The notes beneath the pieces were generated by a model. The model was not told where the DNA came from. It saw only the letters and a list, made by a program, of their open reading frames with translations, and did not search any database. DNA of 16,303 nucleotides from an uncultured Eubacteriales bacterium (GTDB taxonomy: Bacteria > Bacillota > Clostridia > Oscillospirales > CAG-272). The position numbers and the translations under genes were made by a program. Positions 5,519 to 12,779 of this stretch are shown here, piece after piece. Every line of letters starts with the position of its first letter. Position 1 is the first letter of the stretch. The stretch is from the NCBI GenBank assembly GCA_900555785.1, contig USMO01000011.1, forward strand, positions 1 through 16,303. Direction: 5' to 3'.

Positions 5519-7777
5519 TTACATCCGCTCGTGAATCGTGCGGGAGATGACCTCGTCCTGCTGCTCGCGGGTCAGCTTGTTGAAGCAGACGGCGTAGCCG
5601 CTGACGCGGATGGTCAGCTGCGGGTACTTTTCGGGATGCTGCTGCGCGTCCAGAAGCATCTCGCGGTTGAACACGTTAATGTTCAGGTGATAGCCGCCGG
5701 AGCGCACATATCCGTCAATCATATCCACCAGATTCTCCGCGCGCTCGCTGTCGGTCTTTCCAAGCGACGAAGGCGTTGCGCTGAACGTGTTGGAAATGCC
5801 GTCCCGTGCATACTCATACGGCAGCTTTGCAACGGATTCCAGCGATGCCAGCGCGCCGTGGCTGTCTCTGCCGTGCATCGGGTTTGCGCCAGGTGCCAGA
5901 GGCTCACCCGCATGCCGCCCGTCCGGCGTGGTGCCGGTCTTCTTGCCGTAGACCACATTCGAGGTGATGGTCAGAATCGACATGGTCGGAATCGATTCGC
6001 GGTAGGTGTAATGGCTGCCGATCTTCTTCATGAAGTTCCGGACCAGAGAGACCGCAATCTCATCGGCGCGGTCGTCGTTGTTGCCGTACTTCGGGTAATC
6101 CCCCTCGATGCGGAAGTCGACCACAAGCCCGGATTCGTTCCGGATCGGGTAAACCTTTGCATACTTGATTGCCGAGAGCGAATCGGCTGCGCAGGAAAGC
6201 CCTGCAATGCCGGTTGCAAAGAAGCGGCGCACCTTGGTGTCGTGCAGCGCCATTTCCAGCGCTTCGTAGGAATACTTGTCGTGCATGTAGTGAATCAGGT
6301 TCAGCGTGTTGACGTAAAGCCCTGCCAGCCAATCCATCATGCAGTTGAATTTCCGCATCACCTCGGCATAATCCAGCGGTCCGTCACCCGCAATCGGGCT
6401 GTATTCCGGAGAGACCTGCAGCGGCTTGCCGGTCTTCTTGTCCAGCGTCAGCTCGTCCCTGCCGCCGTTGATGGCGTACAGAAGGCACTTTGCCAGGTTC
6501 GCCCGCGCGCCGAAGAACTGCATGTCCTTGCCGACCCGCATGCTGCTGACACAGCAGGCAATGCAGTAGTCGTCGCCCATCTCCGGCTGCATCAGATCGT
6601 CGCTTTCATACTGGATTGCGGAGGTCTTGACCGAAATTTCGGCGCAGAATTTCTTGAAGTTTTCGGGCAGACGCTCGCTCCAAAGCACCGTCAGGTTCGG
6701 CTCGGGCGCCGGTCCCAGATTGACCAGCGTGTGCAGCATCCGGAAGGAGGTCTTGGTCACCAGCGGTCTGCCGTCGCAACCCATGCCGCCAACCGATTCG
6801 GTCACCCAGGTCGGGTCGCCGGAGAACAGCTCGTTGTATTCCTTCGTGCGCATGAACTTGACAATGCGCAGCTTCATGACAAACTGGTCAATCAGTTCCT
6901 GCGCACCCTCTTCGGTCAAAAGACCGCTGCGCAGGTCGCGCTCCAGATAGATGTCCAGGAAACAGGTGTTTCTGCCGATGCTCATCGCGGCGCCGTTCTG
7001 GTCCTTCACCGCGCCGAGATAGCCGAAATACAGCCACTGAATCGCCTCGCGCGCGTTCTCGGCAGGGCGGCTGATATCGCAGCCGTAAGCGGCAGCCATC
7101 TGCTTCAGTGCGTTCAGCGCGTGGACCTGCTCGGCAATCTCCTCGCGGTCGCGCACCTTGTCCGGCGTCATGTCGCCGTCCAGCAGCGCCTTGTCCTCTT
7201 CCTTTTTGGCAATCAGGAAATCCACGCCGTACAGCGCAATGCGGCGGTAATCGCCGACAATCCGTCCCCGCCCGTAGGCATCCGGCAAACCCGTCAGAAT
7301 GTGCGCGGTGCGCGCGCGACGCATCTCGGGCGTGTAAGCGTCAAACACCCCGTCGTTGTGCGTTTTGCGGTACTTGCGGAAGAAGGACGCCACCTGCGGG
7401 TCCATCTCATAGCCGTACATCTGCAGCGACTGCTCTGCCATGCGCAGCCCGCCGGACACATGCATCGGGCGCTTAAAGGGTGCATCGGTCTGAAGACCGA
7501 CAATCTTTTCCAGGGTCTGGTCCAGATACCCCGCAGCGTGGCTGTTTACCCCGGAGACCGTTTCGGTGTCCGCGTCCAGCACGCCCCCCGCAGCCAGCTC
7601 TTTTGCCGACAGTTCGGTAATCTCGTTCCACAGCGCCGTTGTTGCCGCAGTCGGTCCCGCGAGGAAGGACCCGTCCCCGGTGTAAGGGGTGTAGTTGCGC
7701 TGAATGAAATCCCGGGTGTTGATCTCCCCGCTGCTCCATTTTCCGGGGTTAAACCCGCTCCATGCCTTTTCGTTCAT
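5519..7777 (-). CDS. pflB: Pyruvate formate-lyase (formate C-acetyltransferase)
   Basis: 752 residues, against 760 for E. coli PflB. It converts pyruvate and CoA to acetyl-CoA and formate by a glycyl-radical mechanism in the anaerobic cytoplasm. Visible signatures: N-terminal RDFIQRNYTPYTGD (22-35), the active-site cysteine pair Cys408-Cys409 in CIACCVSSMRVGKDMQFFGA, and the radical glycine Gly727 in RVSGYAV, 26 residues from the C-terminus as in the family. The activase gene lies 29 bp upstream in the same direction. Start: ATG at 7777 (MNEKAWSGF) has AGAGG 6 nt upstream and matches the family's usual N-terminus. An upstream ATG at 7810 overlaps the pflA stop as ATGA and would add 11 residues, so translational coupling is possible. 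Position 411 is Ser where E. coli has Pro (CCVSP), a small deviation. Confidence 0.97.
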   Translation of the reverse strand: MNEKAWSGFNPGKWSSGEINTRDFIQRNYTPYTGDGSFLAGPTAATTALWNEITELSAKELAAGGVLDADTETVSGVNSHAAGYLDQTLEKIVGLQTDAPFKRPMHVSGGLRMAEQSLQMYGYEMDPQVASFFRKYRKTHNDGVFDAYTPEMRRARTAHILTGLPDAYGRGRIVGDYRRIALYGVDFLIAKKEEDKALLDGDMTPDKVRDREEIAEQVHALNALKQMAAAYGCDISRPAENAREAIQWLYFGYLGAVKDQNGAAMSIGRNTCFLDIYLERDLRSGLLTEEGAQELIDQFVMKLRIVKFMRTKEYNELFSGDPTWVTESVGGMGCDGRPLVTKTSFRMLHTLVNLGPAPEPNLTVLWSERLPENFKKFCAEISVKTSAIQYESDDLMQPEMGDDYCIACCVSSMRVGKDMQFFGARANLAKCLLYAINGGRDELTLDKKTGKPLQVSPEYSPIAGDGPLDYAEVMRKFNCMMDWLAGLYVNTLNLIHYMHDKYSYEALEMALHDTKVRRFFATGIAGLSCAADSLSAIKYAKVYPIRNESGLVVDFRIEGDYPKYGNNDDRADEIAVSLVRNFMKKIGSHYTYRESIPTMSILTITSNVVYGKKTGTTPDGRHAGEPLAPGANPMHGRDSHGALASLESVAKLPYEYARDGISNTFSATPSSLGKTDSERAENLVDMIDGYVRSGGYHLNINVFNREMLLDAQQHPEKYPQLTIRVSGYAVCFNKLTREQQDEVISRTIHERM

Positions 7778-7806
7778 TGTTTGCCTCTTTCCGGCTTGCC
7801 GGGGTT

Positions 7807-8529
7807 TCATGCCGGATCGCCAATTAAAATTTGTTCTGCCCGTTTCACGCTCTCCGCATCCGGAACCTGTGTGTCCCCCAGGGGATACGGAATGCCGAGC
7901 GCTTCGTATTTTGCCTTTCCCAAGGTGTGATACGGGAGCACTTCAACGCGCTTCACGGTCTTTAAACTGTCAATCCAACGCCGCGTGGCGCGCAGGGTTT
8001 CCTCGCTGTCGGTCCAGCCGGGGACCAACACCTGCCGGATCCACATCGGAATCCCGTCCCCCGACAGCCGCTCGGCAAATGCGAGCGTGGCAGCGTTTCC
8101 CCTCCCGGTCAGCTTCCGACAAACGGCATCATCGATCTGCTTAATGTCGAGCAGCACCAGATTAGTCAGCCGGAGCAGATCCGCGTAGCGTGGGTCAGCC
8201 GGGTCATATTCCGCGCCGGAGGTGTCGATTGCCGTCGAAATTCCAATCGATTTCAGCCGGTCGAACAGCTCACACAGAAAATCGATCTGCAAAAGCGGTT
8301 CCCCGCCGCTCACGGTCATGCCGCCGCGCCTGCCGAAATAGCGCCGGTATTTCGCAATCTCCTCGGCCATCGCCTCGGCAGTCACAAGCTTGCCGCCTCC
8401 GCAATCCCAGGTGTCCGGGTTGTGACAGTAGCGGCAACGAAGCCCGCAGCCCTGCAAAAACAGGACAAAGCGAAGTCCCGGTCCGTCCACAGCTCCCATT
8501 GTCTCATAGGAATGGATTCTCCCTGTCAT
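7807..8529 (-). CDS. pflA: Pyruvate formate-lyase activating enzyme (radical SAM)
   Basis: 240 residues, the usual size. It uses S-adenosylmethionine and a 4Fe-4S cluster to make the glycyl radical on PflB. Visible: the radical-SAM motif CxxxCxxC at Cys28, Cys32 and Cys35 (QGCGLRCRYCHNPDTW), the SAM-binding GGEP at 75-78, and the family N-terminus RIHSYETMGAVDGPGLRFV. ATG 8529 was chosen because AAGGAGGG sits 7 nt upstream and the family N-terminus starts here; in-frame codons further up belong to the leader. It precedes pflB in the operon, whereas in E. coli pflB comes first. The leader holds a small hairpin (8549-8564). Confidence 0.96.
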   Translation of the reverse strand: MTGRIHSYETMGAVDGPGLRFVLFLQGCGLRCRYCHNPDTWDCGGGKLVTAEAMAEEIAKYRRYFGRRGGMTVSGGEPLLQIDFLCELFDRLKSIGISTAIDTSGAEYDPADPRYADLLRLTNLVLLDIKQIDDAVCRKLTGRGNAATLAFAERLSGDGIPMWIRQVLVPGWTDSEETLRATRRWIDSLKTVKRVEVLPYHTLGKAKYEALGIPYPLGDTQVPDAESVKRAEQILIGDPA

Positions 8530-8748
8530 CCGTTTGCCCTCCTTGCGGTTTGTTTTGGGCATCTTTTCAGATGCTGTGAACAGTTTATCATATTCGCGCC
8601 TTTTTGTATGTTGTAATTGCAACGAATTATAACTCTTTTTTGTGCAAAATGCTTTTCTTCGACAAAAGCAGCCTCGACAAGGTATTTTGTATCCCCGAAT
8701 CCAGGCAACCCGATAGAACTTTGCTGAAACTCAGCGGACACCCCCCAT
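8526..8748 (-). pseudogene. Possible small ORF disrupted at a G-tract, ahead of pflA
   Basis: On the minus strand an ATG at 8748 has AAGGAG (8755-8760 on the + strand as CTCCTT) at 6-nt spacing, but the frame closes after five codons. Losing one base of the six-C tract at 8741-8746 would join this ATG to a frame reading GVSAEFQQSSIGLPGFGDT and on to a stop whose TGA overlaps the pflA ATG. The first ~45 codons look coding-like; the later part overlaps the proposed pflA promoter and is less convincing. It may be a decayed gene, a sequencing error, a phase-variable small gene, or chance. I recognise no family. Confidence 0.25.
8587..8616 (-). promoter_or_regulatory. Promoter candidate of the pflA-pflB operon
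   Basis: On the minus strand TTACAA (8611-8616) and TATGAT (8587-8592) with an 18-bp spacer, about 58 nt before the pflA ATG. The leader would contain the stem GCATCT/AGATGC with a four-base loop (8549-8564). Another TATAAT lies near 8630 but has no good -35. Confidence 0.5.
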
Positions 8749-8761
8749 GTATCACTCCTTC

Positions 8762-8790
8762 TTGACAACACATTCAAAATATAATAAAAT
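8762..8790 (+). promoter_or_regulatory. Sigma-A promoter of an orphan small transcript
   Basis: Perfect TTGACA (8762-8767), 17-bp spacer, TAAAAT (8785-8790). No rightward protein gene follows before the terminator at 8847-8880, so this promoter appears to serve a short RNA only. Confidence 0.75.
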
Positions 8791-8796
8791 AGGTTT

Positions 8797-8880
8797 ACCG
8801 CGCACGGAAGAGTTACATTATCGGATAAAGACGCGGTAAAAATTGCCCCTGGAACTGAGAACCGGTTCCAGGGACTTTTT
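8797..8880 (+). ncRNA. Candidate ~85-nt small RNA with own promoter and terminator
   Basis: The transcript expected from the promoter at 8762-8790 starts near 8797. Its first bases form a stem with a downstream segment: TTTACCGCG (8794-8802) with CGCGGTAAA (8832-8840), of which at least ACCGCG/CGCGGT would be in the RNA, enclosing a 29-nt loop. Six bases later the intrinsic terminator begins. No start codon with a ribosome site is visible inside. It does not match any riboswitch or sRNA consensus that I can recall, including the ZTP ('pfl') motif, on either strand. Function unknown; the neighbours are the pfl operon (divergent) and an AT-rich gene on the other strand. Confidence 0.6.
8847..8880 (+). 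terminator. Rho-independent terminator of the orphan transcript
   Basis: Perfect 9-bp stem CCCTGGAAC (8847-8855) with GTTCCAGGG (8865-8873), 9-nt loop, then AC and five T. Confidence 0.88.
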
Positions 8881-8941
8881 AGTCGTTATTACAACGGTCT
8901 GGAAATTCCTGCATGTATTCATTTATCTATGACAGAAGGCG

Positions 8942-9505
8942 CTACATTCGCAATCCCTTTCGCGCCTGTCTCGTAATCCTGACAACTGCACAAGTCAACA
9001 TCGCAATCAACGATAACGCAACGACAATTAAAAAGACACCAGCCCCAACATGATTGGATTGTATCGAAATTACGCCGATTCTTAGAAAGACAATACCGAC
9101 CAGGGTGACAAGAAGAAATAACGGAATCACGAACAAATTTCTAATCAACCGAAACTTCCTGGAATTGGGAATCCTGACACTTGTCAGGTCACGCCTTGCA
9201 GGAATGTCATCATCCAAATTGATTTGCACATCGCAATCAACAACATTTAAATCAAACGATATTTTATCGTCCTTCGCATAGGACAAAAGTTTATCCAACG
9301 TGCCTTCTACAAGCCCAAATACAATTGAAATCCAATTCATCAGAATTTTCTTTCTTAATTTGGAAACAGAAATCCTTGAGACCAAAATTTCGACTCTGTG
9401 AATCCCTTCTTTGACATCGACATGCAAGGAATTGGGAGATAGCGCGTAGGATTGCCCATCAATGGCAATCGAACAAACAGATAATCTATCCCATGTAAAT
9501 GTCAT
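8942..9505 (-). CDS. AT-rich gene for a two-TM protein of unknown function
   Basis: 187 residues. Residues 1-50 look like a small beta-strand domain (CSIAIDGQSYALSPNS, then GIHRVEILVSRISVS). Residues 54-72 form a moderately hydrophobic helix. The middle (80-118) is polar with an acidic patch LDDDIPARRD. Two clear TM segments lie at about 121-146 and 153-175, followed by a basic tail (RITRQARKGLRM). The start is well supported by AGGAGG 5 nt upstream. Base composition is visibly more AT-rich than the GC-rich genes on both sides and codons such as AAT, ATT and AGA are common, which suggests transfer from another genome. It has its own consensus promoter 110 bp upstream with a ~100-nt leader; a small stem GCAAT/ATTGC (9520-9534) sits just before the ribosome site. 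No family recognised. Confidence 0.82.
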   Translation of the reverse strand: MTFTWDRLSVCSIAIDGQSYALSPNSLHVDVKEGIHRVEILVSRISVSKLRKKILMNWISIVFGLVEGTLDKLLSYAKDDKISFDLNVVDCDVQINLDDDIPARRDLTSVRIPNSRKFRLIRNLFVIPLFLLVTLVGIVFLRIGVISIQSNHVGAGVFLIVVALSLIAMLTCAVVRITRQARKGLRM

Positions 9506-9615
9506 TGATGCCTCCTATTGCAATCCTTTATTGCGGTAACACAAATCAAAGTGATCCCATTAGCAAATCCCTATGCCGCATCCCGCCGGGGACCTGTTTT
9601 GCCGCCCCTGTCCAT

Positions 9616-9644
9616 ATTATACACCTTTCAGTTTGAATTGTCAA
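9616..9644 (-). promoter_or_regulatory. Consensus promoter of the AT-rich gene
   Basis: On the minus strand a perfect TTGACA (9639-9644), 17-bp spacer and perfect TATAAT (9616-9621). The start near 9609 gives a leader of about 100 nt before the ATG at 9505. Confidence 0.85.
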
Positions 9645-9668
9645 GAGCTTTCGGCACGCACCGGCAAC

Positions 9669-9713
9669 GATGAAAAACACAAACCCTCCGCGCCCGTTTC
9701 CGGGTGCGGAGGG
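9669..9713 (-). terminator. Terminator of the leftward sugar-acid operon
   Basis: On the minus strand CCCTCCGCACCCG pairs with CGGGCGCGGAGGG (9701-9713 with 9684-9696; 12 of 13 positions pair, one A-C mismatch) across a 4-nt loop, followed by TTTGTGTTTTT. It lies 64 bp after the kinase stop. Confidence 0.85.
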
Positions 9714-9776
9714 CAAGGCACCGCTGCGGTTCCAACTGCATGCCGCGCGGTCCGTCACACAACCAACATTTGCATA

Positions 9777-10799
9777 TTACCGCTGCACGCGCCCGGTTGC
9801 GTTGCCGTTTGCAAGCGCCTCGATCTCGGCAACGGTTGCGGGGTTCATGTCCCCTTCCACCGTGTGCTTCAGGCAGCCTGCCGCCGCTGCAAACCGCACC
9901 GCGTCGCAGGCGTTCTTCCCGTTCCGCAGGGCATCAATCAGCCCTGCCGCAAACGCATCCCCGCCGCCGACCCGGTCGACAATCTCCATGCGGTATTTCT
10001 CCGAGCTGTACAGGTTCTCCCCGTCATACAGCTTTGCGCAGAAGCTGTTGACCTCTGCCGAAAAGGTGCGCCGCTCGGTCAGCGCCACATAACGCAGCTG
10101 CGGATACAGCGCCTTCATGCCCTCGGCAAGCGCCAGATAGCCGCGCTCGGTCACATCGTCGCCCGACACCTCGCCTGCCGGAATACGCACCCCGAACAGA
10201 TCCGCCGCCTGATTTCCGTTCGTAATCAGCACATCGACATACGGCAGATACCGCTGCATCGCCTTTGCCGCATCCGCCACGCTCCAGAGCTTGGCGCGGT
10301 AGTTGGGGTCGAACGAAACGGTCACCCCCTTCCGCTTTGCCGTGCGGCAGGCATCCTCGCAGGCGTTTGCCAGTTCCGCACTCAGCGCCGGGGTAATGCC
10401 GGTCAGATGGAACCAGTCGGCACCGTCCAGAATCGCATCCCAGTCGAATTCCGCCGACTTTGCCAGCGCAACAGCCGAACCGGCACGGTCGTAGACCACC
10501 TTGGAGGGTCTTTGTGATGCGCCGCGCTCCATGTAGTAGGTCCCCAGCCGCTCGCCGCCGCGCAGCAGATGCGCAGTTCCCACGCCCCATGCGCGCAGGC
10601 TGTTGACCGCCGCCTGACCGATGTCGTTTGCCGGAATTTTGGAAACGAACTCCGCATCCTCGCCCATGCAGGCAAGCGACACCGCCACATTTGCTTCTGC
10701 GCCGCCGAAGGTGACCTCAAACGATCTTGCCTGCGTCAGGCGTGCATAGCCGGGCGGGGTCAGGCGCATCATCAGTTCGCCAAAGGTTACGACTTTCAT
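9777..10799 (-). CDS. kdgK: PfkB-family sugar kinase, probable 2-keto-3-deoxygluconate kinase
   Basis: 340 residues, typical for the ribokinase/PfkB family. It would phosphorylate 2-keto-3-deoxygluconate (KDG) with ATP to KDPG in the cytoplasm. Seen: N-terminal FGELMMRLTPPG (6-17), substrate-loop FGGAEANVAV (31-40), SFDPNYRAKLW (162-172) and the ATP/anion-hole motif DRVGGGD (275-281) with catalytic Asp281. The usual form is D-x-x-G-A-G-D, so an Ala is Gly here. The KDG assignment rests on the NYRAKLW and FGELMMRL segments typical of KDG kinases and on the aldolase gene directly upstream, with which it overlaps by ATGA (10796-10799). GGAGGTGATC lies 4 nt before the ATG, an almost perfect ribosome site inside the aldolase gene's 3' end. 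Other sugar kinases of the family cannot be fully excluded. Confidence 0.88.
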   Translation of the reverse strand: MKVVTFGELMMRLTPPGYARLTQARSFEVTFGGAEANVAVSLACMGEDAEFVSKIPANDIGQAAVNSLRAWGVGTAHLLRGGERLGTYYMERGASQRPSKVVYDRAGSAVALAKSAEFDWDAILDGADWFHLTGITPALSAELANACEDACRTAKRKGVTVSFDPNYRAKLWSVADAAKAMQRYLPYVDVLITNGNQAADLFGVRIPAGEVSGDDVTERGYLALAEGMKALYPQLRYVALTERRTFSAEVNSFCAKLYDGENLYSSEKYRMEIVDRVGGGDAFAAGLIDALRNGKNACDAVRFAAAAGCLKHTVEGDMNPATVAEIEALANGNATGRVQR

Positions 10800-11395
10800 C
10801 CGATCACCTCCAAAATCTTTCGGCAGTTCCCGCGGATGTCCCCCTTCATCATGAAACTGCCGCCAACCGCAGCAACGCGGTCACAGGCGAGGTACTCTGC
10901 CAGATTGGAAAGGTCAACTCCGCCGGTGGGCAGAAACTTCACCTGCGGGAAGGGTGCCGACAGCGCCCGGATGCTTGCCAAGCCGCCGTAGACATTCGCG
11001 GGAAAGAATTTGACGGTCGTGATGCCAAGCTCCAGCGCCGCCATGATTTCGGTCGGTGTCACACAGCCGGGATAGTACGGAACGCCCGCTGCGCGGCAGA
11101 CCTCCGCCACGCCAGCGCTCAGCCCGGGAGACACGACAAATTCCGCGCCCGCCGCGATGGCGGTCTTTGCCTGTTCTGTGTTGATCACCGTCCCCGCGCC
11201 GATGTGCATATCCGGGAAGGCTTCACAGCCGATGCGGATGGCTTCCGCCGCGCAGGGCGTCCGGAAGGTAATCTCTGCTGCCGGAATGCCGCCGTCACGG
11301 AGCGCCTCCAGCGTCGGTTCCGTTTCGCTCAGGTCGTGGATTACCACAACCGGCAAAACCTTGATTGTGTCTGTCAGGTTGGTTCGTTTCTGCAT
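10796..11395 (-). CDS. kdgA: 2-keto-3-deoxy-6-phosphogluconate (KDPG/KHG) aldolase
   Basis: 199 residues, a one-domain class I aldolase of the usual size. It splits KDPG into pyruvate and glyceraldehyde-3-phosphate. Seen: Glu41 and Arg45 in EITFRT, the glycine-rich IGAGTV (65-70), VSPG (88-91), the Schiff-base Lys129 in TVKFFPAN, and the phosphate-binding PTGGV (156-160) and GGS (178-180). Start at 11395 has GGGAG 5 nt upstream and fits the family N-terminus. It sits 53 bp after the transporter gene and overlaps the kinase gene by 4 nt, so the two should be translationally coupled. The 2-keto-4-hydroxyglutarate activity is often shared by the family. Confidence 0.95.
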   Translation of the reverse strand: MQKRTNLTDTIKVLPVVVIHDLSETEPTLEALRDGGIPAAEITFRTPCAAEAIRIGCEAFPDMHIGAGTVINTEQAKTAIAAGAEFVVSPGLSAGVAEVCRAAGVPYYPGCVTPTEIMAALELGITTVKFFPANVYGGLASIRALSAPFPQVKFLPTGGVDLSNLAEYLACDRVAAVGGSFMMKGDIRGNCRKILEVIG

Positions 11396-11448
11396 TTGTT
11401 CTCCCTCTTTCCTTGTCCGATTCCCGCCGGGGCGACCGGCTCGCAGGT

Positions 11449-12732
11449 TTACTGCTTCAGCACTTTTTGCTTTTTGATGACAAAGTGTGTGACCAGGAAG
11501 GCGCAGGCAATCAGGAGCAGTGAGCAGCCCGCAAGCACCTGCTGACCGTGGACCTCGATTCCGAAGACCCGGTTGCCGTTTCCCTGTATGGATGCAAGAA
11601 CGCGGCTGCCGAGCAGGGATGCGCCAAACCCGCACAAACCGCCGATGCAGTTCTTGATTGCCATCGCCTCGGCAATGCAATCGGGACGGACGTAGCTATA
11701 CGTAATATTGAAACTGTTCGCGTTCAGCCCCGCCAGGCAGACCGCGTAAAGCACTGCATAGGGAATAATCAGGAACCAAGTTGCGGGTCCCGTGAACATC
11801 AGGCACAAAAACGCCGCTGCGGCAATGCCGAGTGCAATCTCGATGCCGTGCGCAAAGGAGGTCTTGTCGGAGAGCTTTCCGAAGGGACGCGACAGGAGCG
11901 CACGCGCGGCTTCTCCGCAGATGTTGACAATCTGAATGGTGAACATCGGAATGGCAAGATCGCCCGTCTTGTAGGTCCCCACAAAGCCGACCGTAAAATA
12001 CCGCCCCATCTCCCACAGCACCGTCATGCAGATGACCGAGCGGAAATTTCTGTTTCCAAACGTTTCGCGCAAAACCGCCCGCATTCCGGGGACCGCGCGT
12101 TCCTGCGGAGTTTCCTCTTTTCCGATGCACAGAAAGCAGATGAAATTTGCCACATTCAGAACCAGGACCAGAATCGCAATCAGCAAAAAGCCCCGGTTCG
12201 TCTGCCCCGCGTCCTCAAAACGCCCGAAGATGTACCCGACCGACGCGGTAAACGCCATGCCGCAAAGCAGGGAAATGATCTCCTTTTTTGCCGAGAAGTC
12301 AGCCCGCCTGTTGGGATCGACAAAGCTGTTTGCCCAGCGGAATACAATGGTTGCAACCAGATACCGCATGGCGTAGGATGCCAGGATGATGCCCATGACA
12401 ATCAGCTTGATTCCCGTCCCCCGGAACGGCAGAAACGGGGTCAGATAGAGGAAGATGAACAAAAGATGCCCCACGCAGTTCAGAACGGTGGAAATCCGCT
12501 TGGAATTCATCTTGCGGCGGCAAAGCAGAACCGACAGAATCTGCACCGTAAACGCCAGCGTAATAAAGGAAGAAATGATGCCAACCGTCGCGTCATCGAT
12601 CTCCAGCGCTTTCAACAGCTTTGCCAAGAATGCATCCGCTACCAAAAGCGCAATCAGATATTCGAACATACACTGCATGACGTAAGCGCGGCGGGACCGC
12701 CGGTAAACCGCAGATGAAAAATCAGGTGTCAT
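11449..12732 (-). CDS. Major facilitator superfamily transporter, probable sugar-acid uptake
   Basis: 427 residues with about twelve hydrophobic segments arranged as two six-helix halves around a polar loop near residue 190-215 (GKEETPQERAVPG). A GKLSDKTSFAHG segment in the second half resembles the conserved MFS loop 8-9 motif, and the first-half equivalent (CRRKMNSKR) is degenerate. ATG 12732 was preferred because GGAG stands 6 nt upstream; the ATG at 12744 has no ribosome site. Position in the operon between a sugar isomerase and KDG-metabolising enzymes suggests uptake of the pathway's sugar or sugar acid. The exact substrate is not readable. Confidence 0.85.
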   Translation of the reverse strand: MTPDFSSAVYRRSRRAYVMQCMFEYLIALLVADAFLAKLLKALEIDDATVGIISSFITLAFTVQILSVLLCRRKMNSKRISTVLNCVGHLLFIFLYLTPFLPFRGTGIKLIVMGIILASYAMRYLVATIVFRWANSFVDPNRRADFSAKKEIISLLCGMAFTASVGYIFGRFEDAGQTNRGFLLIAILVLVLNVANFICFLCIGKEETPQERAVPGMRAVLRETFGNRNFRSVICMTVLWEMGRYFTVGFVGTYKTGDLAIPMFTIQIVNICGEAARALLSRPFGKLSDKTSFAHGIEIALGIAAAAFLCLMFTGPATWFLIIPYAVLYAVCLAGLNANSFNITYSYVRPDCIAEAMAIKNCIGGLCGFGASLLGSRVLASIQGNGNRVFGIEVHGQQVLAGCSLLLIACAFLVTHFVIKKQKVLKQ

Positions 12733-12779
12733 AAAAAGCTCCATTCTATTCGGTAAGGTAAAAACGGCGCCGGGAAGTC

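Noticed and set aside
5471..7930. An 819-codon + strand frame
   Set aside because: It is the shadow of pflB and part of pflA on the opposite strand, which have clear catalytic motifs; GC-rich codons keep the antisense frame open.
8797..8880. ZTP ('pfl' motif) or other known riboswitch
   Set aside because: The conserved sequence blocks that I know for the ZTP, purine, fluoride and preQ1 classes are not seen, and no gene follows the terminator on the same strand.
9546..9758. A 70-codon minus-strand frame
   Set aside because: It crosses the terminator at 9669-9713 and the promoter at 9616-9644 and has no ribosome site.
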